Below, in pieces: positions 48,375 to 60,011 of a stretch of DNA of 64,000 nt. Positions within the stretch are counted from its first letter, which is position 1. The number at the start of each line of letters is the position of its first letter. The notes under the pieces are model-generated. The model was not told the origin of the DNA and ran no database searches. It worked only from the letters and a program-made list of their open reading frames with translations. The position numbers and the translations under genes are program-made. Where the stretch lies: NCBI GenBank assembly GCA_947311845.1, contig CAMZMU010000040.1, positions 69,483,560-69,547,559 of the forward strand, read 5' to 3'. This DNA comes from Poa pratensis. Its lineage: Eukaryota; Streptophyta; Magnoliopsida; Poales; Poaceae.

Positions 48375-51180
48375 ATGGCCACCACCGCCAACCCCGCCAC
48401 CGACCTCTTCTCGCGCCTTTCCTTCCGCCGCGCCGTCTCCCCCTCCCCGCTCCGCCTACCCCCACGGCCGCCCCGTACGCCGCGCCTCTCGGCCGCCATC
48501 GTCGCCGTCCATAAGCGTAACCCCAAGCGCCTCAAGTACGACTCCCAGCGTCAGTTCACGGTGCGTCCCCACCCCCCCTCCATTCCGCGCGCACGTTTTC
48601 CTTCTTCCAGATTCCTGGAGCTAACTGACAGCTCTTTCTCCGGCGCGCGAAGAGAGGGGATGGCGGGATGCTGCGGGTCAAGGTCGAGCCTTCCGGCGAG
48701 GACTTCTGGAAGCTGGACCCTGTCGTCGACCTCATCAACAGCGGCGCCGTCGGCATCATCCCTACCGACACCGTGTATGCTGTCCGGTGTTTTCCCTCCA
48801 CTCATCTTCTGTTCATCGGGCTTCTCTTCTCTCGGTGGAACATCCTGACAGCGGATCCCCGGACTGGGCCTGCCATTGCTTGGGGTGGGGAGCAGGGAGA
48901 TGCAGCGTGTGCACTGCATTTTGCGTTGCAGTTGATGCCCGTGCATTCAGGGTATCGTGTAAATTGTAGCACAGATGGGCGATAACGCGCATAAACAGCC
49001 ATTTGGGCATTTTTTTTTATCAAGTTCTCTACAAATTCTTTTGGTTGCATATGCTTTGCTTTGGGCAGTTTGTCTGTGCTGAAGCTGAACTTCGATTACT
49101 GATGAGCTTTGTCTGTTTGTCCATCTTATTGTGTGTGTGTCTGCTCATGTTCTCAGAGATTTAATTTGTTAAGCTTTCTGATTTTTATGTGAACAATGCG
49201 CTGTGACTAATGATAACAAGTCCCATTTTTTACAGCTACTCCATTGTCTGTGATCTGAGCAACAATGACTCAATTGAGCGCCTCCGCAGGTACATTCACC
49301 CCTCTGATTAGTTCAGTGTATTCTTATTTGATACCTATCTTACACATGAAGTAAAAAATTACAGGTCTAATGGCACTGTTTTCTCATGCAGAATCAAGGG
49401 CATTGTAAATTCAAAGGCAAGATATGGAACACAGTGAAATGTTCTTTTTGTATGAAGCTTCATCTAGAGCAAGGCACAAATACCGAGCACATTTTCTTTT
49501 TCTTGCAAATCTGCTGTGTTTCTTATACCAACTTTTAATCATATAGCCTCTCAGCATCTTGTGCCGCTCGTTGCGAGACATTGATACCTACACAACAGGA
49601 TTTCCTCTAGGTACCAACCAAGGGCAAGCTAACATTTTCCGTGCTGTCAAGCGTATATTGCCAGGGCCTGTAAGGATATCTGCCTCTTCACAATGGACTG
49701 CTGTCTTCTATTTCACAAATAACCTGTCTATTTTATTCATGTTCAGTACACATTTATTTTACCTGCGACCAAGGAATTGCCCAAACAATGCATCAAGCAT
49801 GGGTCATCTACTAGATATGCGAAAAGGAGGCAGGTTGGTGTTCGAATGCCAGATGATCCCATATGTCAAGCAATACTGCAAAATCTAGAAGAACCGATGA
49901 TCTGCACAAGGTTGGCTGTAGGCTTATACCTCCACTTTTCTCTATTTATTTTCTGCTCCTGATGTGCCCTTTTATCACTGGTACTTTGTGTTCTGCTAGC
50001 ATGTAGGAGCAGTCACAGTATTTGATTACGCTACATTCTTTCCTACTGTTGATCTTGTTATCAGGACTTGTAGTTATTCTCCCTTTTCCCCCTTTATTTG
50101 CAGTGTTAAATATCTGTCAGAGGATGAATGGATACTCGATCCAGTAACCATTGCTGATATTTATGAGCCACTGGTATGTTCCTTCTTACTATTGCCCCAG
50201 AAACTCTGCTTACAGTGACTGTTCATAGAACCTTTAGGTATCAACGTTGTGAAAAACTTCACTGGGCAGTACTGTCTCTATATTGCCAGTTGCATTTTAT
50301 GTAGAGAATCCCAGCCTCCTAGGTCATATTTGAGTTGCGATTTGATGTCATTTTGTATCACTTGTATCCTGAGTCATAATTTAGAATCAATTGATTGTAT
50401 GTTGAGTGGTTAATAGTATCTGCTCAGGCTTAGAGTAGTAAGCGATGCAAAAAGGTGTAAGTAATCGTCGGTCCAGGGACTGTCAAATGGTATACACTCA
50501 TAGGATCTCCAAATGTATATAAGGTAGTAATGGCTGTCCTCAAAGTGGTTTGTTACAGAATAGTTAATATCTGTTAGCTGCTTTTATGTACAGCCGTGAT
50601 ACAAGTCATTCTTGAAACAAGAGTAGGTGTAAAATAGATGGCATGGAGAGCATGACATGCTTAATGTTCCAAATTTCAGGGCCTTGATTTCATTGTTGAT
50701 GGAGGTGCTAGAATTGCTAATCCATCTACTGTCGTTGACATGACTGGAAGTTATCCTACCATTATTCGTCAGGGAAAGGTACACAACTACACATTCTAAT
50801 GAACTAAAAATGAACCATGAACCATGGTTCAAAGCTTCACCTCCTGTTTATGAATACAGTTCAGTATATCATAGTGTACTCGTCAAAAGCCATGGAATCC
50901 AGTAGTTTGTTTATGCTCAGCTAGCACTTGGATACACCAATGTGCTGTATCTCGTCAATCGTCATGTATGTGACATATGGATATGGAAGTATCTATACGT
51001 CTCATACTTAAGTCCTGTTACATCTTTGGTTTCATGCATGATCATCCAAACTATAAAGAAAGTAGTGCGATTTTAACTATGCACTTCATGTTTTTCTCGC
51101 TTTAGGGTCCAAAGCTTGATTGGATGGTAACCGGCACAGATCAAGAGGCGCAATCACCCTATTCTCTGAAAGCAGTTTGA
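48375..51180 (+). CDS. YrdC/Sua5-family threonylcarbamoyl-AMP synthase, organelle-type
   Basis: Members make threonylcarbamoyl-AMP from Thr, bicarbonate and ATP, the first step of t6A37 tRNA modification. Nine exons join to 305 codons: 48375-48560, 48653-48774, 49236-49289, 49392-49416, 49547-49669, 49747-49910, 50104-50173, 50680-50778, 51106-51180. The first ~50 residues are rich in Ser, Arg, Ala and Pro and lack acidic residues apart from Asp 10, like a plastid or mitochondrial transit peptide. The YrdC domain follows: KRLKYDSQRQF region, GIIPTDTVYSIVCD (residues about 96-109), SKPLSILCRSL, GPYTFILPATKELP, GVRMPDD. A C-terminal TGSYPTIIRQGKG ends the domain, and the separate Sua5 domain is absent. 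Intron 4 uses a GC donor (AAG|GCAAGA at 49417) with a normal AG acceptor. The domain call is firm; the compartment is inferred. Confidence 0.93.
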
Positions 51181-52436
51181 AATGTTGCCCTGCTGACCTA
51201 CGCTATGAGTTGTAACTAGGGGTTCACATGCCAGTTTCGCGGAACCGTTGAAAAGAAAAAACGTTATGTCTACTTTGTAACTAGGAGTATAGCAGTTGAA
51301 GACCTTTGCTAAATGTTTTAATGTTTCTTCTTTTTGCATTAGTCACGCCGGTTTCCAACGGGTTGAGAATAACTGATTTTGAACACCACAAGTTGTATAT
51401 ACCCCGCATCGACAAAGTTTTTGTCTGGATAGAATGTAGTAGTAACTGGACTCCAAGCACGGTACGCATCATGTATGCAAGGCAATGCAATTTTCGGTTG
51501 CCATGGGTCTGCTTACCAGGACATTATATGAATCTCTCCACGGTTCTTTTTCTTCTTTGGGAGTAAGAATGTCTACTAATTTGCTTTTCACAATGGTGCA
51601 AATAGGATTTACCTGTTGTTACTGTGTTCGAGCACGTTGCTGCATGCAGAGGTTAGCTGCAATGCCATGAACATACGACCTTTCTACCGTAGACGCCTTA
51701 AAAATGGACTACTGGGGTGAAGGAAAGGCCGATTAAGTGTCTGGATTAATTAAGCAGAGGCCGTGAAAGAGCATCTACAGCAACATCGCCAATCTCTCAT
51801 TTGTTTGTCCCTTCATATCATTTTTAACTCAACAATAAAATCAATAACCCGTCGATTATAAATTGTGCGTGTATTTAGTTTTAACATCTCGGACCATAGA
51901 AAGTGCTACATTCCCGTAGAAATTTACGCAACACTTGTGTATAGCTTTATCTTTGATGGGATTTACGGATAAAGAATTTTGTGCGACTGACCAACACAAT
52001 AAAAAGTCTGAACTGATGGAAAGAGGTAAACATGTAAACAATCTGTCTATACGTGGATAAATAGGGGGCAACAATAATGTTTGGATAGTTGCTAAAACCA
52101 GAACTCTTACTCGAGAGCTTGAATCTGCTACCATGTCATATTTCATACATTATCCAACCCAATCAAAAGTCCGAAGTAATGGAAAAAGCTAGATAATTAA
52201 CATAGTACATTTCAACAATTAGATGTTAGCCTTGGCAACATCTGGCTTAGTTTAGAAGGACGATCTTGTTATTTGACGATGTTATAAGTGGTTCATAGCT
52301 AGACCTTCAGCGCTTACAACTATAAGTCGTCAATAGCTAAGCCCCGAAAATCAAGACAGCCGTACGCGTGCTCAAAATAAACACAAGAACGGCCGGGAAA
52401 CGCGAGCGGGAAGCGGATCTGCGTACTAGTCATCTT
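51181..52436. other. 3' flank of the YrdC gene, no second gene recognised
   Basis: 51181-51720 is probably 3' UTR and flank. A GAGCATCTACAGC motif near 51772 resembles a MITE end, but its partner was not found. Confidence 0.35.
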
Positions 52437-54002
52437 AAATATTTAGTCGCGAGCGAGTGGGGATTCCAGCCGTACTCTGATTAATCGACTGAACGCGGTA
52501 CCTGCAAGCTAGCTGCTGGGCCTCAGCCATGTCGCGGCGGAGCAGACATACAGACAGCCATCCAGCCGACTGGACCACCGTTGGATCGACGGAGAGGCCC
52601 GGTTGTAGAACAGTCGCCAACAGAACATGTTGTCGTCGTCGTCGTAACTCCTATATGGACCATAGCGTTTTTGAAACCCTCCGATGGACCCTCATGGCTT
52701 TGTCGATCGCATGAATCCGCATGGACCTGCAGAAATTAAGGAAACGGCTCCCATGCATGGTAACAACATGGTATACGGGGGAAAATACAAGTACTAATGA
52801 GAAAATAGGTATATGTCCGTCGAAACTAAAAAGTTACAAGATAAAAGTTGTGGGGAACGGCGAGATACATTTACTCGTGAAAGTAAATTTAACGAAACTC
52901 GAAACCGAATGAAGCCTACTAGTCGACACGCATATATTTCATACATATTCTATCTCAAATCGTGATACACTTGAGGGAGTTTCGTTCTAACCCAAGAAAT
53001 ACCTTGTGTTTCGGCCTGAGTAGTGCCGAAAGGCATGCAGATCGGCCAAGGGTTTCGGCTATACTCAAGCGTGTATTATTTGTGAAATTGATTTAGTTTC
53101 CAAATTTGTGTTAAAAAATAATACTTTAACAAAAATCTGTGATCGGGTGAAGTGATGTACTGTTCCAAGCAGAAACGCATATGGCATATGGGTTGAAACA
53201 ACCACACGAAGTAGTGTAGGCGCTTAGTTCAACTTCGATCTATTTTACTCTCTCTGTTTATCAAAACAAGGGAATAGAGATTTCTCGCTCTGGAGTTACC
53301 CGTTGAAGGCATTGTCATTGCAGTTATCATCTCCTTGCTCGTGTTACTCCGGGAAACTCTAGATCTAGGCTCGGATCGGATGATGGCGACGCTCGGTGCT
53401 GTTCTCCCTTCTAGGGGCATGGTTTTGGAGTAGGCGCTAGAGTGGCCATGACGTGGAGCGGAATGGCATATACCGCAACGACTGCGGCAGGTCTCAGCGG
53501 CATGGAGCTACACGTTGGCAACGACGTTGTCTGGTATCATGGAGGCATCCACGGTAGGCCTGACAAGGTCACTGCGTTGATGCTTATCCTTGATCCTTAT
53601 CCTGAAGGGCCATCGCCACCACCCCCACCCCCACCATTACAAGGGTGGCCATGGCCATAGCCAACCTTGCCTCCGACGTGGACTAGAAGGTCAGCGCCAC
53701 CGCAGCATGCTCCGGCAACCCTAGATCTAGGGTTAATATATTTTCCTGTTTTGGTGCTCTGGGTGGTGGTGAATGACGACCCAGGGTTTGGCGCCACGTT
53801 CAACGAGGTCATGGCGTGCGACAGGTACTTCGTGATGGACCTGATCGTGCCTGCCGGCCACGGGTAGGACCTGTTCCGGGGTCTCACTCTCACCACACTG
53901 GCGAATGTCGGTGTTGGGTCCGATGATGTCGCCCAGGCCATTGTCTCTGCATTCCCGCACATCAATTTGATGCAGAGACTTGTCCGTCCTTTAATATATA
54001 TA
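52437..54002. other. Intergenic; dispersed repeat and GC-rich fragment
   Basis: 52840-52970 is a diverged copy of the 28330-28540 repeat. 53430-53960 is GC-rich and reads in one frame as NDDPGFGATFNEVMACDRYF followed by DLIVPAGHG and a stop. It looks like a short gene or retroelement fragment that I do not recognise. Confidence 0.35.
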
Positions 54003-55476
54003 TCTATACCTAATAATAAAAGCATTAAGGTTTCTTGTCGTACGTCGTCGTTGAAAATACCCCTAAAATTCGCAACAATTACCGACCACTGCCACCCATA
54101 AGTCATACCGGTTCGATTTTTTATTTTCCCCTTCGTCCGTCCGTTTCCTACGTTGGTTTCGTGCGTCAGTCTCGGTTGCGGCTAGGATCGGATGAGGAGT
54201 GCTGAAACAATACGGATACATACAATTAGTACGATCTGAGTCCAACTCCATTGTTTACCTGGACTTCCCAATCGATTCCGCATAGATCGCTCCGTTTAAT
54301 TTCTTGCCTCCCCACCCACAAAAATCCACCCATATATAGCCCTCACTTTCGCGCGTGATTCCCACCAAATCGATCGCACGAACTCGCCGGAGTTCGCTGG
54401 CCACTGAAGTTCTAAACACAGCTTTTCGTCAGCAATGGAAATCCCGGGTCGACGCGTAAACAGAAGTACAGGCGCACAACCAGTACCGCCGAGTAGATTG
54501 GCTTGAGTTGGCCGGAGTTGCCACCTCGCCGGAGTGGCCGTTTGCCGAAGTCTTGGTCACACCCGATTCGTCGCCTGACGCAACTTGCGGCTCACCAGTG
54601 CGTGCTGCGCGGCCTTGGTTGTGCCTCGCTCAGCTAGCTAACAGGGACGGTCGCCGCTGTGGTCGGAGGTAATCTAGATCCTATCGGAGGTCGCCGACTG
54701 CTGCTCCACATACTGCTGGCCGGCCGGAAGCCCAAACTCCCCAAGGACGACGTGCGCGGCACCTAAGATTCAGATGGAGGAGTTCTGCAAGAGCCGGTGC
54801 GGCATGTACTGTCCACGTATAGTACACGTATTTGTACGTGCCACGTCATCGTGACATCAGCATGATGGCAAAGCTATCTATCGATCGATTTCTCCCGTTT
54901 TCACGATACCCGTGGATCGAACGCGAAGGCCGGCACCGCCTACAGCTGCGTCGGATTGGCAACTCGCGGCGCAGTCCTTTGCGGGTGGCCGTTCAAGCAG
55001 GACGAGCCGCCCGTGGTGTCGCACAACGACAACCTGGACACGGACTTGACAGCTAAACTGACTTGCAAACATATAAGACACGCTGCGGACATATGAATGT
55101 GTCAACTTTCATCCCGATCGAGGATGCATCAGCTGAGGTCCCGACGGTGCACCCATGCCGATCGAGGCGGCCAGAGCTACGACGTGGACGATTTCGGGGT
55201 CTTCTTCACCCACCAGGTGACGAGCACAAACCTATGCAAGGGCGCAACAACGCCAATCCGCACCTCATGTCTCTACCAGAGCTCGGTATGGGTTATGGGT
55301 CATCTGCCTCCAGTGCAAATGAAACAATGTGGGCCTTCTGTTTGGATAACCACGATGCGAAGCAAGTGCCAAGTTTCTATTTTTTTAGATATAAATGCTT
55401 TATGGTGGAACAAATGGAACATATTTCAATTGTTTAAAACAAAAAACAAAATGAAACATGTTATTGTTTTATTTGA

Positions 55477-56976
55477 CTAGGAAACATACCCGTGTGTTGC
55501 AACGGGGAGCAAATACAACTTTTGGTCAGAAAACGTTAGCAGAATCAAAAAATTTACCCAAAAATTGATACACATGCGTAGAATAATTTATTTCATTTAC
55601 CCAGAAGTGCACTCAAAAGGTAATTACCCATACAAGCATGAAGTTAACACATTATGTTTATAGAATACTAAAGACCAGTACATCGTTTCGAAATTATGTA
55701 TATAACAAATATGCATATACGTTGCCACGGTTTTCTAAAAAAATGTGCATTACATCCCCATTTGAGTGGCGTTGGTTTGAGCATCAATTTGACAAAAAAA
55801 ATCGTATTATGTATTTTGGAAATTATTTTATTGGATTTGTATTCAAATAAAGTTTTAATGGCAGAATTTCGTCGCATGATTTTCATATATTGGTGGATAA
55901 ATTGTTGATCAGTTTTCGTGTGGGCGCCACATGTATTAGGCCTACAGTACAATAGAAAGAAGTTCAGTCTTTTTTTTTCTACGAATGCTGATGGTGCATC
56001 ATAGTCCAGGGAAAAAAACTCCCAATGCATATATCACAGCTGGGACCCGCACACCTACTCCAGACATTTCCTATTCTTCCTTATCTGTATCGTTCATCCT
56101 CTTCCATAGAACTATCTCGAGCTCCTCATTCTCCCTCAAAACTTCTTCCAAATTCGTCTTCAAAACTGGCAGGAAACCCAGAAAATCTTAAAATTCGAAT
56201 CCCAAAGCCACCGATCCATCCATTTACTCAGCCATTTTTGCATGTATTTGTGTTATCTTGCCCCTCTTTCTCTCCTTCACTTCCAGATTTCAGAGAGTAG
56301 ATATAAGAGGAGAGAGAATCACCTTACAAGATGCGGTTAGGATTATCTCGCACTGTAGATGTAGATTCCCTCCGGAGATGGTCCAGGGGTGGTAGGTGGA
56401 CCTGCGACGAAGGTTCTGCCTGAGCCCGGAGCAAGCGGCAACGACATACGTGATTTGGGCGAGGGAGCGGCCGCCGGCGATGCTTTTCCTCGTAGCCGAG
56501 CGCCGAGCCCGCCGCTTAACATGCCAAGGAGTTCCGCAGTGCGGGGTCCCGACCTGCCTCACGTGATGGGGGACACCAAGCACAGCCGGCTGCGCGAGGA
56601 TGGCAGGTTGCGGCGAGCAGTGGCGGACCCAGAAACTTCCGGAAGCCCGGGCAAACAATCAAAAATCGCTAAATTTTCAGCAAAAATCACTACAAAAAAT
56701 CAAAAAATACAAGCGCGCACCGCCGGCAAGCCCGGGCGGCCGCCCGGGCATAGGGGCGGCTGGATCCGCCCCTGGCGGCGAGCATGGCCTGCAGCTGCTG
56801 CGCATGGTCGGGATCGACCTGAAACGGGGCGGCGCTGGGTGAAGATCTGTTCGCCTGTCTAAACGAATCGTTTTTTTCACTTGTCCATGGCAGTGGTGGG
56901 TAATTTTCTTGAACTTCGAGGGCAAACTCAATGACGTACAAGAAGAAGCCTTAATGCTTTTATTATTAGGTATAGA
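55477..56976 (-). mobile_element. Inner Helitron (B), inverted copy of the same family
   Basis: Read on the minus strand it starts TCTATACCTAATAATAAA at 56976 and shares its first 28 bases with Helitron A, ending ATTAAGG. It ends CTAG at 55480-55477. The 3' hairpin is CCCGTTGCAACACACGGG. Host bases are A (55476) and T (56977) on the plus strand, the normal A|T site. It is 1,500 bp long, carries no helicase, and contains a hAT MITE. The AT-rich left part and GC-rich right part suggest a composite interior. Confidence 0.85.
56618..56774. mobile_element. hAT MITE inside Helitron B
   Basis: The 157-bp element starts CAGTGGCGGACCCAGAA and ends GGCTGGATCCGCCCCTG (inverted CAG-GGCGGA-CCAG ends). 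It is flanked by perfect 8-bp duplications GCGGCGAG at 56610-56617 and 56775-56782. The interior is a short AAAAATC-rich tract followed by a GC-rich CCCGGGCGGCCGCCCGGGC palindrome. Confidence 0.9.
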
Positions 56977-57037
56977 TTGTGAGCATGTATTTATTTATAT
57001 TTTCTACAGCCGTTGCAACGCACGGGCACTTTACTAG

Positions 57038-57540
57038 TATATATTTAAATGAAAAACTCGATTTTTTTTGAAAGCGTTGGGCCGCATTGGGTGCACTACC
57101 CGGACCGACGGACATGGCCCGACGTTTCGTATCCGTTTGGCCACCCAAACAGATCAAAAGTGGACAGATTCTGTAGGGCCCTCCTCCTTGGCGCCCACGC
57201 GATGCCTTTGCGCGGTTTCGTCCAATTGCGGTGCTGTTGGGCTGGCCCAGTGATTTCGATAGGCAGTGTTGCTTCGCTGAGCTTGCCTGCACTTCGTGGA
57301 TTCGTACGTAACTCGTACGTGACTTCGTGGACATGGCAGGATGTGGGACTAAAAAAAAAGGAGCTACACGTGTTTGCAGATGCTGGCTACTGCTGTACCT
57401 GACACGCGCGCTATGGCCGCGCGGAAAACTGCTACTCCCTGTTTATACGCATGTCCCTTTCTTCTCCATCCTTCCCAGTTCCCAATACGCACAGTAAAAG
57501 TAGTTGCACTACCTCAAAAAAAAAAGTTGCACTGGTTAGT
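57038..57540. other. No gene recognised
   Basis: Frames are open on both strands over 57050-57400 without recognised motifs. An A10 tract at about 57512-57523 precedes the tandem array. Confidence 0.35.
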
Positions 57541-60011
57541 GCTTCAGCGTTAGTGATAAACATCATGCAATAAATGGTGAAAGGTAAGTAGAAGACGAGG
57601 GGAGTGAGAGCACGGTGCAAGGGACGTGTCCATGGACATCTGCAAAGTACAATATGGTGGGCCCAATTCTACTTTACTAACGATTAAAAATCAACACAAC
57701 AAATCAGATAAAATGAAACGGATTTTCTACTCACGAGGATCGAACTTACTTTGGAAAAAATAAAACACACATTTAGTATCTACAAAAAGTAACACCTGAA
57801 AGTGGAATAAAAAATGAACCATAATTTTAAAACGGCGGAACAATCAAAAGTATGAAAAAGGAACAAAATTTAATGTGTGCAACAAAAGTATGGCAATTTA
57901 TTCCATGATCTTCGGGCATTCATTTTAGCTCATGGGGAACAAATATTTGGACACGAAGGAACAAAACATTAGCGATCGCCGAACAAATTACAAGTACAGG
58001 TGAAACACAAAATTAGCACCAGAGGACCATGGAGGAATTTTTTTGTTATTGGGGAACAAAAATTTGGATACGATGGAACAAAAAATTAACCGTGGAACAA
58101 ATTACGAGTAGAGGTGGAACACAAAATTAATGCCCACGGATCATGGAACAAAAAATTAGTGCTTCAGCGTTAGTGATAAACATCATGCAATAAATGGTGA
58201 AAGGTAAGTAGAAGACGAGGGGAGTGAGAGCACGGTGCAAGGGACGTGTCCATGGACATCTGCAAAGTACAATATGGTGGGCCCAATTCTACTTTACTAA
58301 CGATTAAAAATCAACACAACAAATCAGATAAAATGAAACGGATTTTCTACTCACGAGGATCGAACTTACTTTGGAAAAAATAAAACACACATTTAGTATC
58401 TACAAAAAGTAACACCTGAAAGTGGAATAAAAATGAACCATAATTTTAAAACGGCGGAACAATCAAAAGTATGAAAAAGGAACAAAATTTAATGTGTGCA
58501 ACAAAAGTATGGCAATTTATTCCATGATCTTCGGGCATTCATTTTAGCTCATGGGGAACAAATATTTGGACACGAAGGAACAAAACATTAGCGATCGCCG
58601 AACAAATTACAAGTACAGGTGAAACACAAAATTAGCACCAGAGGACCATGGAGGAATTTTTTTGTTATTGGGGAACAAAAATTTGGATACGATGGAACAA
58701 AAAATTAACCGTGGAACAAATTACGAGTAGAGGTGGAACACAAAATTAATGCCCACGGATCATGGAACAAAAAATTAGTGCTTCAGCGTTAGTGATAAAC
58801 ATCATGCAATAAATGGTGAAAGGTAAGTAGAAGACGAGGGGAGTGAGAGCACGGTGCAAGGGACGTGTCCATGGACATCTGCAAAGTACAATATGGTGGG
58901 CCCAATTCTACTTTACTAACGATTAAAAATCAACACAACAAATCAGATAAAATGAAACGGATTTTCTACTCACGAGGATCGAACTTACTTTGGAAAAAAT
59001 AAAACACACATTTAGTATCTACAAAAAGTAACACCTGAAAGTGGAATAAAAAATGAACCATAATTTTAAAACGGCGGAACAATCAAAAGTATGAAAAAGG
59101 AACAAAATTTAATGTGTGCAACAAAAGTATGGCAATTTATTCCATGATCTTCGGGCATTCATTTTAGCTCATGGGGAACAAATATTTGGACACGAAGGAA
59201 CAAAACATTAGCGATCGCCGAACAAATTACAAGTACAGGTGAAACACAAAATTAGCACCAGAGGACCATGGAGGAATTTTTTTGTTATTGGGGAACAAAA
59301 ATTTGGATACGATGGAACAAAAAATTAACCGTGGAACAAATTACGAGTAGAGGTGGAACACAAAATTAATGCCCACGGATCATGGAACAAAAAATTAGTG
59401 CTTCAGCGTTAGTGATAAACATCATGCAATAAATGGTGAAAGGTAAGTAGAAGACGAGGGGAGTGAGAGCACGGTGCAAGGGACGTGTCCATGGACATCT
59501 GCAAAGTACAATATGGTGGGCCCAATTCTACTTTACTAACGATTAAAAATCAACACAACAAATCAGATAAAATGAAACGGATTTTCTACTCACGAGGATC
59601 GAACTTACTTTGGAAAAAATAAAACACACATTTAGTATCTACAAAAAGTAACACCTGAAAGTGGAATAAAAAATGAACCATAATTTTAAAACGGCGGAAC
59701 AATCAAAAGTATGAAAAAGGAACAAAATTTAATGTGTGCAACAAAAGTATGGCAATTTATTCCATGATCTTCGGGCATTCATTTTAGCTCATGGGGAACA
59801 AATATTTGGACACGAAGGAACAAAACATTAGCGATCGCCGAACAAATTACAAGTACAGGTGAAACACAAAATTAGCACCAGAGGACCATGGAGGAATTTT
59901 TTTGTTATTGGGGAACAAAAATTTGGATACGATGGAACAAAAAATTAACCGTGGAACAAATTACGAGTAGAGGTGGAACACAAAATTAATGCCCACGGAT
60001 CATGGAACAAA
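57541..60011. repeat. Four tandem copies of a 620-bp unit, nearly identical
   Basis: Units start at 57541, 58161, 58780 and 59400 with GCTTCAGCGTTAGTGATAAA. Periods are 620, 619 and 620 bp. The only difference noticed is one missing A in copy 2 (near 58431) in an A-run. Each unit has a 370-bp non-repetitive head (CACGGTGCAAGGGACGTGTC, TGGTGGGCCCAATTCTACTT) and a 250-bp tail of two related monomers of about 105-118 bp with GGAACAAA, TTTGGATACGATGG and GGAACACAAAATTA motifs. No ORF or promoter was recognised. Confidence 0.95.

Larger units (their letters stand above)
54003..57037 (+). mobile_element. Outer Helitron (A), interrupted by an inverted Helitron
   Basis: Starts TCTATACCTAATAATAAA after A (54002) and ends with CTAG (57034-57037) before T. 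The 3' hairpin is made of CCGTTGCAACGCACGGG, 10 bp before CTAG. Its own sequence is 54003-55476 plus 56977-57037 (1,535 bp) and is split by Helitron B at an A|T site. No Rep/helicase is encoded. Inner GC-rich stretches (54480-55280) may be captured gene pieces. One piece near 54780-55060 includes EFCKSRCGMYC-like residues but breaks quickly. Confidence 0.8.

Noticed and set aside
57541..60011. CRISPR-like array
   Set aside because: The repeats are 620 bp and contiguous, with no spacers and no cas genes, in a plant genome.
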